A DNA stretch of 64,000 nucleotides, from positions 744,001 to 808,000 of the forward strand of contig BROI01000006.1 in the NCBI GenBank assembly GCA_027923505.1, given 5' to 3'. Shown piece by piece: positions 56,501-64,000 of this stretch. The notes under the pieces were generated by a model. That model was given only the letters and a program-made list of their open reading frames with translations, was not told the DNA's origin and searched no databases. Within the stretch, counting starts at the first letter, position 1; the number at the start of each line of letters is the position of its first letter. The stretch is from Mayamaea pseudoterrestris. Its lineage: Eukaryota > Bacillariophyta > Bacillariophyceae > Sellaphorales > Sellaphoraceae. Position numbers and translations under genes: made by a program.

Positions 56501-59500
56501 ATGAGCAACTCTTTACGTTTCGCTGTGACCGGAGTAGGCCGATGCAGTGGGAGGCTGACTATCGGTGAGCTGCAGGGCCGCCGAACGCTTGCGTCATCGA
56601 CTTTTGAACATCCTAAGCTAGGACGTGACGACGAAGGTACTGCCTCCATTAAAGTCAATCAGGAGGACGTTACAGCAAGTCATCGAAACGAAACAAACGC
56701 TTCTCTATTGCAATCAACATCTCCATTATTACCGCCACTAAATGGACTCGAACAGCAAATCCATGTCAGCAGTCGCAAGCATTCCACACGCCAAGGCTCT
56801 TCCTGGAAGAACATGAGCTACCAATGCATACAGCAGCATGACTCGAGTAGCATTCCCGATCACGTCGTCATGGAATGCTTGCAGTTTTGGACGCGTCAAA
56901 GACCCATTCAAAAGACAAGTACCAGCATGACATGGAAACTGCTGGACGTGCTGCTCGCGAAACGGAAACAAAGTGGCGACATAAAATTCTCTCCGCAATA
57001 TTTAGCAATCGTGACTTCTGTACTGGATCATTGGCGTTTAGCTCTTCAAGATGGAGTCGCTGTATCAATGACTGTCAAGGACGCGCTTGGTAAGCTAAAG
57101 GAATGGGAAAAGGTCAATCAACCACCCCTACACGAGTCAACCACAACTGACGAGGATGCAACGATCCAAAAAGCCTACAGCATTTTATTAAAGGCACTCT
57201 CTGTTACGAACGAAGACATTGACTTGGTGGACGAAATATTGCAGTCCATGCCTGCTGATCCGTCGACTGTTACCATGAATGGCGCACTTACCGTTTACGC
57301 CAAGCGCAAAAGTAGTCAAGCGTGCGAACGATCCAAGGATTTGCTGCGATCCATGGTTGCGCCAAACGTTATTTCCTATGCTTGTCTTTTGGAGGCATTG
57401 CACAACAAGGGCAATGCAGTGCAAGAGGCAGAGGAAATCTTGGAAGAAATGAAAGGACGAGGCATTGCTCCCAACAGTATCTGCTACTTGCATTATTTGC
57501 GCATTTTGACGTCATCGAATCAGCTTGCGCGCGCCCTCGAAACACTTGAAAAGCTGGTTACCGACTACAAAACGACATGGAACACTGATGCTGAAAGTAA
57601 TCATTTGCGATCAGCTCAAGTCGTTGTGCCGACGAGGCACTTGTTTTCCGCCATCATGTCAGCCTACGCGCGCAAGGGAGATTTCAACCGCGTCAAACAG
57701 TTGCTGCAGGAACTGCAGTCTCTTTATGCAACGTCACCTCGACAGCAAGACAAGGACTTGCTCATGCCTACGGCAGCAACGATGAATAGCGTGTTGGAGG
57801 CCTACGGCAACAAGCGAACGCTCGATGGCGCACTGGAGGCTGTGGCTATCTTGGAACGATTGGAAGATTGGGGCGCGCAGCAACATGATACGGCTTGCTT
57901 GCCGGACGAAACATCGTTCAACACGGTGCTTGACGCTTGGGCGGAAGTGGCGAGATTTTACCCAGATGCTGTTCGTCAAGCCGAAGCTTTGCTGGATCGA
58001 ATGATGAACCATGCCTGTGCCAAGCCTGATGCGTATTCCTTCACCACGATCATGAAAGCTTGGAGTCGATCTGACCGGTCTGACAGCCCGGAACGCTGTC
58101 AAGCGTATCTCGATGCCTTGTGGGGATTATATGATCAGGAACGCAGATTCAATGTGAAACCAAACGACGTGACATATGCTACCTGCATTTATGCATGGTC
58201 TCGCGTAGCTGGCAAGCGTAACGAAGCGCCTCACAAAGCTGAAGCTTTATTTCGGGACATGAAACAGAGGCATGAAAATGGTGACAGAACTTTGAAACCT
58301 TCGGAGTCTATCTATGTATCGCTCATGACCAATTGGAACCGCAGCATTACTTCGCAAACAAAGCAACTAGCGCTGGCGCGATCCAAATTTTATTTCGACC
58401 AGATGCGAGCTCAGTATCTTGCCGGAGACGAGTCCATGAGGCCAACAGCGAACATATACAATGCTTTACTGGAAGGAATGAAGCAAGCGGGCGATGGAAA
58501 GGGCGCTGATCGCGTCTTTGCCCGCATGATGGACGATTACCACCGATGCGGCAACGTTCGCGCCAGGCCAAACACGTACTCCTTTCAATCGATCATGACG
58601 GCATGGGCCAGATCTAAATCTCCGGATGCGCCTTTAAGAGCTGAAGCATTGCTAACACAAATGGAAGATTTGCACGAACGGCTTGGTTGGGATTGTAAGC
58701 CGACATCTGTGGCATTTGCTTCAGTACTTAATTGTTGGGCCACGTCGGGCCGAGAAGAAGCGCCCCTCCGAGCTACAGCAATCCTGCGGCATATGGAAAA
58801 GATGCATGCCGCTGGCCGAAAGGACATAAAACCAAACACATACGCCTATGCTACAGTATTGGATTCATGGGCGAGATCACGTCTGGAAGATGCCCCCGAG
58901 CGAGCCCAAGCATTGTTCGAGGAGCTTCAGCAACGGTATCGGGATGGAGAGGCATCTTGTCGACCGAGTTCTGCTGCTTATCTAGCGCTACTGTCGACAT
59001 GGGGACGAAGTTCGCGCCGGGACGGAGCATTGAAAGCCTTGGCAATTTTGAATGAAATGGAAGATCGGCACCACACGGACGGCAGCACCGAACGTGCTGA
59101 TTGCATTCATTTTTCAGCTGTGATTAATGCATTTGCTGAACGAGCTGATGAGATGAATGCCAGAGCGCTTTTGACGCGAATTACTAGTTCAGTGCATATT
59201 AGACCACATGCTGCTTGCTACAATGGATTGATCAAGGCCATCACACGATCCGAATGCAGTGACGCAGGCGAGAGAGCTGAGACAGTGCTTCGAGACATGC
59301 AAGCTGGAAAGATTATTCGACCAGATGTCGTAACCTACACAAGCTGTATCACGGCTTGGGGTTACAGCAAAAATAGCGACTCAGTTGACCGGGCCCAGTG
59401 TTTGTTACATGAATGCATAGCACAATCGGGAAGCAAAAGTGCAGCTCCCAATGCTTCGACTTTCTTGGCGTTTTTGCGGGTGCTGTCGAAAAGCGACCTA

Positions 59501-59611
59501 CCAGATAAGGCCAAACGAGCTCGCTGGGCGAGAGAGCAAATGAAAGCTCTTGGGATCCGACCGACTAGCTCAATTTGCCTTGAGTTTGACAAGTGTTTCG
59601 AATCGAGATAA
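56501..59611 (+). CDS. pentatricopeptide-repeat (PPR) protein, probably organellar
   Basis: A single exon of 1,036 residues. After an N-terminal region of about 240 residues come at least fifteen PPR-type helical hairpins of about 35-40 residues, for example RHLFSAIMSAYARKGDFNRV, TSFNTVLDAWAEVAR, YSFTTIMKAWSRS, ATCIYAWSRVAG, VAFASVLNCWATSGREEAPL and YAYATVLDSWARS. The spaced pattern (SxxxxAWARS) is common in algal PPR proteins. PPR proteins bind single-stranded RNA in mitochondria or plastids and act in processing, stability or translation of organelle transcripts. The N-terminus (MSNSLRFAVTGVGRCSGRLT) is Ser/Arg/Gly-rich without a hydrophobic signal, so mitochondrial targeting is more likely than plastid. 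No DYW, SMR or other catalytic domain is visible. The RNA target is unknown. Confidence 0.9.
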   Translation: MSNSLRFAVTGVGRCSGRLTIGELQGRRTLASSTFEHPKLGRDDEGTASIKVNQEDVTASHRNETNASLLQSTSPLLPPLNGLEQQIHVSSRKHSTRQGSSWKNMSYQCIQQHDSSSIPDHVVMECLQFWTRQRPIQKTSTSMTWKLLDVLLAKRKQSGDIKFSPQYLAIVTSVLDHWRLALQDGVAVSMTVKDALGKLKEWEKVNQPPLHESTTTDEDATIQKAYSILLKALSVTNEDIDLVDEILQSMPADPSTVTMNGALTVYAKRKSSQACERSKDLLRSMVAPNVISYACLLEALHNKGNAVQEAEEILEEMKGRGIAPNSICYLHYLRILTSSNQLARALETLEKLVTDYKTTWNTDAESNHLRSAQVVVPTRHLFSAIMSAYARKGDFNRVKQLLQELQSLYATSPRQQDKDLLMPTAATMNSVLEAYGNKRTLDGALEAVAILERLEDWGAQQHDTACLPDETSFNTVLDAWAEVARFYPDAVRQAEALLDRMMNHACAKPDAYSFTTIMKAWSRSDRSDSPERCQAYLDALWGLYDQERRFNVKPNDVTYATCIYAWSRVAGKRNEAPHKAEALFRDMKQRHENGDRTLKPSESIYVSLMTNWNRSITSQTKQLALARSKFYFDQMRAQYLAGDESMRPTANIYNALLEGMKQAGDGKGADRVFARMMDDYHRCGNVRARPNTYSFQSIMTAWARSKSPDAPLRAEALLTQMEDLHERLGWDCKPTSVAFASVLNCWATSGREEAPLRATAILRHMEKMHAAGRKDIKPNTYAYATVLDSWARSRLEDAPERAQALFEELQQRYRDGEASCRPSSAAYLALLSTWGRSSRRDGALKALAILNEMEDRHHTDGSTERADCIHFSAVINAFAERADEMNARALLTRITSSVHIRPHAACYNGLIKAITRSECSDAGERAETVLRDMQAGKIIRPDVVTYTSCITAWGYSKNSDSVDRAQCLLHECIAQSGSKSAAPNASTFLAFLRVLSKSDLPDKAKRARWAREQMKALGIRPTSSICLEFDKCFESR

Positions 59612-59962
59612 GAGCGCAAAAAAAGCTTAGATCCTCTGGAGGTCTTGGAATTCAGGAACTAAACATAGCTACCTGTAGCTCGTAACTACTAATTGAATTT
59701 CTTGGGGAGCGTGATCAGCCGGCGAGGTGAGTGAATGCATGTGACTGATTCTTGGATTGGTCGTGATTCGCACCGGCTCTGAAACTGAGCGATCGATATT
59801 TGTTCATTTCCGCGTAGTTTTTCTTCATGGCTAACGCTCACGAGTATATTCTTCCCGGTCGCAACGCATCGCAGAATTTTCTTTCGTACCTCCCGCTTAA
59901 CCAAACTCTGGAGCAAAAACGGACGCTGCTTCCTCACAATCGTGTTCAATGTCCACGCTGTG
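59612..59962. other. intergenic between PPR gene and small acidic protein gene
   Basis: This 351 bp gap contains a minus-strand frame (59689-59949) without family signal or conserved look. It is taken as the PPR 3' flank and the promoter of the next gene. Confidence 0.45.
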
Positions 59963-60583
59963 ATGATGCACCAGCCTCAAACAATCGACGGCTTTATTGC
60001 TAATAGAACAATGAGCTCCTCCTATCAACTCGATCCTTTCGCATCGTCAGTGAATCCTAGTTTAGCAAGCAAAAAGGCAATCCGTAGGAGTTTTCGGTCT
60101 CGCGCCGCTTTCTGGAACCCTTTTCGACAAGTTTGGAAAGAATCGAACACGGAGAGCAGCAGTAGTCATGACTCTCTACAGGGTACACCATCAAACTCTG
60201 TCGTACTGCCGATAACTCAGTCTGCCAAGTTGCTGGAAAGTCAAGGCATGATTCGAGCAATTTCGTCTGAAACGCTCTTGACGACAATGGAGTGCGTGGA
60301 CATGTCGGTCGCCTTTACGGAACTGCGGTCCAATCTTCGGTCAATGCAAGAGGATACATCAGAAGATTCGTTCGTTTCTGAATCAGTGGACGATGAATAC
60401 GAAGATGACTCAGAAGAAGAGATTGTTTCGCTAGTAATGATTGATGTTGATCTCAGTACTTGCAATTTGGATGAGCTGAGCGACGTGAGCGACGTATCCG
60501 CTGAAACTAGCGACGATTACAGCATGGGATCGTGGTTGGAGTCACCTACCGACTTGGTTTCGCGACCTATTGGTGAGATATGA
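59963..60583 (+). CDS. small acidic Ser-rich protein of unknown function
   Basis: 206 residues from the ATG at 59963 (the frame is open from a GTG at 59942, not used). The N-terminal half is basic (SKKAIRRSFRSRAAFWNPFR). The C-terminal half is very acidic and Ser-rich (SESVDDEYEDDSEEEIVSLV, SDVSDVSAETSDDYS). There is no signal peptide or membrane helix and I recognise no family. The composition is biased but the frame is uninterrupted and lacks the repetitive look of chance frames. It could be a nuclear or phospho-regulated protein, which is a guess from composition only. It ends 221 bp before the inserted TIR element. Confidence 0.6.
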   Translation: MMHQPQTIDGFIANRTMSSSYQLDPFASSVNPSLASKKAIRRSFRSRAAFWNPFRQVWKESNTESSSSHDSLQGTPSNSVVLPITQSAKLLESQGMIRAISSETLLTTMECVDMSVAFTELRSNLRSMQEDTSEDSFVSESVDDEYEDDSEEEIVSLVMIDVDLSTCNLDELSDVSDVSAETSDDYSMGSWLESPTDLVSRPIGEI

Positions 60584-60804
60584 GACTCTTTTTACTAAGC
60601 CGCTGTGATACCTAAACTTCGCAGAGGCATTTTTCATCATTATAATAAATAGCTATATAACGAACCAACATATGAATTCCTCACCATCCGTTGCTATCAT
60701 TACAATCGACTTTGCGAACTGCCACGAAAACACATCCCAAGAGTAAAGCAAAGAGTAAAGCACGTTAATATCTTGTACTCCCACATACATTACTTAACCG
60801 ATAC

Positions 60805-60851
60805 GAGGTCCAGATAGCGATAAATTCACACGCGATAGCCCGTGTTAATTT
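60805..60851 (+). repeat. left terminal inverted repeat
   Basis: 47 bp, identical to the reverse complement of 61769-61815, preceded by TA at 60803-60804. After 60851 the two arms stop matching at once. Confidence 0.85.
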
Positions 60852-61164
60852 GACGACCACCCACCAAAACGACCACTAACACCTTAGAAGCATAGTTACA
60901 ACGTAACAAAGACTTACAAGCTATACTATGATGATTACAATGATAATACAATGCTAGATGATAGTTTTAACTGCTAAAAATGAGCTTTTTGTTCGTCGCG
61001 AGCGACCGTGTAAATGCACCTGCATCCCTTCACTCAAACGAGGATTCCAGTCCATTACACTCCCTAAATGGAGTACAGCTCCCCGCGTAACAGACCCTTG
61101 TAGTCTGCTGTCATAGAGCCATCAATATATAGCATCTGGGCCTCCATTTCGTTGGTAGTTGAAC

Positions 61165-61737
61165 ATGTTCCGGCTCGACATGAATGCAGCCGCAAAGCTT
61201 GCTGCTGCCGAATCCTCGACCCACCGTCGAAAAACAACTGAAGCGCCTTGCAATATCAATCTGCCTTCAGCCAAGCTATTACTCCGTCATTACAGTCTGT
61301 TTAATTTACGCGCTGGTGCAAAGCCGACAGCTTCAAGGCGTCGAAGCAGGACGCAGCAAGGGAATGCGTCAACGTCATTCGTTGCAGCGCCGCCTTGGAC
61401 TAGATTAGTCTCGCAAACTCTGGATCCTAGAAAAGCAATGAGACGGTCCTTTGCGCGGATGATTTGTATATTGCTGCATGCCCTTTATTATAACAGCGTC
61501 AACCTCGCAAGGAAGACGCCGACGCAGCCGTTCAAGACTGGCTTGCTTGCTTTCGTCGCTTTATCAAGGCGGGAACTTCCTCGTCTGCGGGATCTGCGCA
61601 TTGGGAATTTATGTCATAGATTTATTTTTGATAGAGACTGCGATTCATGTATAGTAGTGGAGGCATTGTACAAGAATACTACAAGAGCGACGGCAATGAT
61701 GCGCCATGGTCGACGGAAAAATGACGTGCGCGCGTGA
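61165..61737 (+). CDS. doubtful open frame inside the TIR element
   Basis: 190 codons from ATG 61165 (MFRLDMNAAAKLAAAESSTH). It is Arg-rich and has no visible DDE/D catalytic pattern, helix-turn-helix or other transposase feature. It may be a chance frame. Listed because it is the only long frame in the element. Confidence 0.2.
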   Translation: MFRLDMNAAAKLAAAESSTHRRKTTEAPCNINLPSAKLLLRHYSLFNLRAGAKPTASRRRSRTQQGNASTSFVAAPPWTRLVSQTLDPRKAMRRSFARMICILLHALYYNSVNLARKTPTQPFKTGLLAFVALSRRELPRLRDLRIGNLCHRFIFDRDCDSCIVVEALYKNTTRATAMMRHGRRKNDVRA

Positions 61738-61768
61738 AATTTATCGCGTGGTCCACCGCGAGAACGCT

Positions 61769-61815
61769 AATTAACACGGGCTATCGCGTGTGAATTTATC
61801 GCTATCTGGACCTCG
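61769..61815 (-). repeat. right terminal inverted repeat, also coding the MAF1 C-terminus
   Basis: 47 bp, perfect inverse of 60805-60851, followed by TA at 61816-61817. On the minus strand it encodes the last 14 residues of the current MAF1 frame and its stop codon. Confidence 0.85.
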
Positions 61816-62563
61816 TAAGGAGAAGCCACCCGCCTGCGCTGCCGACGGATCCAGATCAAAATTGGCATCCTCTGACTCCAAGTCAGCTGACAACTGACGC
61901 GATCCAGAAACAACTTGAGGTTCATCGTCAACCGCGCCTTCTCCTTCATCATCGTCGTCTTCACTCTGAGGCAAATGCGCCTGCATGCTTTCGCTGCATG
62001 TGAACAAGACAATTCGCTTCAACGCCTTGTTCACGAACAAGTAATGGAAGCTCCACAGCCAGAGTTCTTCGCTTGCCATGTCCGCATTGTTCCACGAGTA
62101 TATTTCACACTCCTTTAGTTGCATATGCTCATCCAGTGCGTTCCAAAGATCCACAATGAGCAGCGCTTGCGAATCCTCCAATCCGCCCTCCCGAGCACCT
62201 CCCGGAATCGCTACACTTGTCGCGCTACAAGTGACATCAGACTCATTCGTGCTGCAAAGTATCGGACTCAACTGCGAGTAAACGGCTTGCATAACATCCT
62301 GCAGAGAGACGGATTGAAAGTCGTTTGGCTGGACATTTGAAAAGTCGTAGTCCGGAAAGCTCATGTTCAATGTCAATATGAGATCCGTCATCAACCGACG
62401 AGTCGACAAATCCCTCAAGTCTCCGAGTGAGGTAATCTGCTGCGGTAGCTCATATTGACGCGTTGCTAGAGGCAAATCAAACGACGAACTCCGTGGGTGC
62501 TTGGCGCGGCTTGTAAGCTTGCCTAAATCTTGACAGATTCCAACGGACTGACTCCGACCTCGT

Positions 62564-62594
<31 letters not shown>

Positions 62595-62856
62595 TGAGTC
62601 GCTGCAAGTCTTCTTCTCCAGCATTATCAAATATTTTACCTACGCTGCTCGCTGCAAGTAACTGCTTCCAGTCACTCTCAAACGTTTCCTGCTGCTCCAC
62701 ATATTGATGCTTCAAGTCCGCCGCGTACTTTTTATCATTGCCCGCTCGCTTCATTGTAAAAGCTTCGATGCGTCCCTGAATATGGCGCTGTCCCGTTCGG
62801 AATTCTTGCAGCCGCGCCGTTAACTCTGTCAAGGCGTCAACTTGGAGGTACTTCAT
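61771..62856 (-). CDS. MAF1: MAF1, repressor of RNA polymerase III
   Basis: 361 residues from the ATG ending at 62856; the frame is open upstream to a TTG at 62901, but MAF1 proteins start MKYL and this one starts MKYLQVDALTELTARLQEF. The conserved blocks are RLMTDLILTLNMSFPDYDFS, LWNALDEHMQLKECEIYSWN and LWLWSFHYLFVNKALKRIVLF. An N-terminal block is followed by a linker with Q9 (CTG-encoded on the opposite strand, 62566-62594) and Ser sites KRGRSQSVG and PRSSSFDLP, similar in place to the phospho-regulated linker of yeast and animal MAF1. MAF1 shuts down Pol III (tRNA, 5S) transcription under stress in the nucleus. The acidic tail (SEDDDDEGEGAVDDEP) is followed by a C-terminus whose last 14 residues (RGPDSDKFTRDSPC) come from the inserted TIR element. 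The core domain is unaffected. Confidence 0.92.
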
Positions 62857-63462
62857 GCTGCTCTGCTGCTGCAAAACTCCGAATCTTGTTATTGCCGGCA
62901 AATTAATTCCCTTCTTTGACGACCTGTTTTGACTCGTACTCTATCCGATCAATCATTCCTCTGCAAGTGCGGTATACAGCAACTGATTTAGTATTTGCTA
63001 TCCGCGTGTAAAGGTTTGTAAATGGATACAGCCTCGTTGCCCTTCTCCAAGACGGAATCGCGTCATGGCAGATTCGGGACGATCACGGAAGATGCAGTCG
63101 TGTTGCGACATTAAAACGCGGCATCTCTAAGTACTTCTCGCTTCCACAGTGCCAATGGTATCTTACATATATGCCTCGAAAACACTATAAAGATGAAGAG
63201 TACTCGCGGTTTCGCGGGCGCATCGGCGACGCTGCGTTTCGCCAACAAGCGACTTTGTAGCATTTTGAAACCACCTTGACGGATAATTTCTTCTGTGAAG
63301 CGGATCCAGACGCACTATATCAAGCAGCAACACGCAATTGACTTCGACTCTCGACTATCTTCCCTTGCAGAGTCCTAGTGAACCAGCTCGCTGCTACAGT
63401 ATCAACCCAACGTCACCGCACCTCCTGAGAACGAACAGCGACCCACCACATAAAGCTCAACC
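62857..63462. promoter_or_regulatory. divergent promoter region of MAF1 and ankyrin genes
   Basis: 606 bp between two divergent starts, with no supported gene. Assignment as promoter is by position. Confidence 0.4.
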
Positions 63463-64000
63463 ATGCCGACCTTTGGAGACTTGACAGTCATCCCCTCGAC
63501 ACTTGAGGTCGACTACGACAAGAATCTTACTGAGCTTTACCAAGCCATTACCGATCAAAAGTGGGACCGCGCCGCCCAGATTGCTAAGAAGTATCCTGTC
63601 CAAGCGGCCACATGGGTGGTACGCCACTACGAGGATGACGACGAAATCATGTGGCGTTTCCTTCCCATTCACAGCGCCTGCGCTCGCCAACCACCAGCTT
63701 ACGTGATTCAAGCTCTACTCAAGGCCTATCCTGACGGAGCCAAGTGTGTCGACGACCAAGGCATGTATCCGCTACACTACGCCTGCGGCAACCAAGCCTC
63801 GCGCGACGTGATTCGCATGTTGCTCGTCAACTTTCCCGAGGCTGCCAAGCTGCCGGATCCCCGTGGGATGTTGCCGATTCACTACTTGGCATGCTGGGGA
63901 CCGTCCAGTGTCAGTGTCGTTGATATGCTGCTCGTGGCCCATCGCGACGTTGCCTCGTGTCGCGATGAGGAGGGAAACACGCCACTGGATTTGGCGAGGG
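63463..64000 (+). CDS. ankyrin-repeat protein, N-terminal part, cut by window end
   Basis: The frame runs from ATG 63463 (MPTFGDLTVIPSTLEVDYDK) to the end of the window without a stop, 179 codons. Ankyrin-type repeats are visible: FLPIHSACARQPPAYVIQAL, GMYPLHYACGNQASRDVIRM, GMLPIHYLACWG and GNTPLDLAR. The long spacing with PxxPE/AYP loops (LLKAYPDGAKCVDDQG, NFPEAAKLPDPRG) is the form common in diatom ankyrin families. It has no signal peptide. These proteins are protein-interaction scaffolds; the partner is unknown and the C-terminal part is not in the window. Confidence 0.88.
   Translation, partial: MPTFGDLTVIPSTLEVDYDKNLTELYQAITDQKWDRAAQIAKKYPVQAATWVVRHYEDDDEIMWRFLPIHSACARQPPAYVIQALLKAYPDGAKCVDDQGMYPLHYACGNQASRDVIRMLLVNFPEAAKLPDPRGMLPIHYLACWGPSSVSVVDMLLVAHRDVASCRDEEGNTPLDLAR

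Larger units (their letters stand above)
60805..61815. mobile_element. TIR DNA element (about 1.0 kb, TA target site), probably non-autonomous
   Basis: Perfect inverted repeats of 47 bp bound the element, beginning CGAGGTCCAGATAGCGATAA. Both ends abut a TA dinucleotide, so the repeat reads as 49 bp identical (60803-60851 and 61769-61817). TA duplication fits the Tc1/mariner-like superfamily. The interior of about 0.9 kb has no recognisable transposase. A subterminal copy of the TIR core (CGCGTGAAATTTATCGCG at about 61731-61748) may be an extra transposase-binding site. It lies in the 3' end of MAF1. An inverted duplication of genomic DNA is the alternative, but the TA borders and the restored MAF1 stop favour insertion. 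Confidence 0.78.

Overview
The window looks like nuclear DNA of a diatom, probably a pennate one. The evidence is: short GT-AG introns of about 64-110 bp; two proteins whose secretory signal ends in an x|F plastid-targeting junction; a phosphoglycerate kinase with a mitochondrial-type presequence (diatoms run lower glycolysis in mitochondria); a DUF6824 protein; and a membrane LRR protein of the kind expanded in diatoms. The species is inferred, not shown.

Layout. 0.6-24.3 kb is a dense housekeeping region: a DUF6824 protein (-), a DHHC palmitoyltransferase (+), a PP2C phosphatase (+), a four-exon linker histone H1 (-), mitochondrial-type PGK (-), an unrecognised plastid membrane protein (+), ribosomal protein eS27 (-), a plastid trigger factor (-), a TXNDC9/phosducin-like protein (+) and a 2.8-k-residue BEACH protein (+). 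A gene-poor 1.5 kb stretch follows. It carries a duplicated, bZIP-site-rich module, then tRNA-Ala(UGC). From 26.4 to 55.1 kb on the minus strand lies one uninterrupted 28.7 kb reading frame. Beyond it are a PPR protein (+), a small acidic protein (+), a 1 kb TIR element inserted in the 3' end of a MAF1 gene (-), and the start of an ankyrin-repeat protein (+) cut by the window edge.

The standout is the 9,569-residue protein. It has a basic N-terminus, about 1,100 residues of degenerate Trp-rich repeats, a transitional zone with a DDASVASF-type motif, and then about 155 tandem 46-residue units (W-L-R-N-N ... DEPTLxALANLAGIPLP). A Pro-rich block with WDWNR and FEF motifs follows, then one membrane helix and a C-terminal LRR domain. 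The repeat array is hierarchical: 46-residue monomers, 92-residue A/B dimers in the C-terminal part, and near-identical blocks of 1-2 kb copied two or three times, all in frame. I recognise no described family for the 46-residue unit.

Most genes here are independent housekeeping loci rather than one pathway. Two points deserve checking at read level. The PGK gene lacks two bases inside a conserved motif. The last codons of MAF1 are supplied by one arm of the inserted TIR element, and removing the element in silico restores an in-frame stop four codons past the insertion point.
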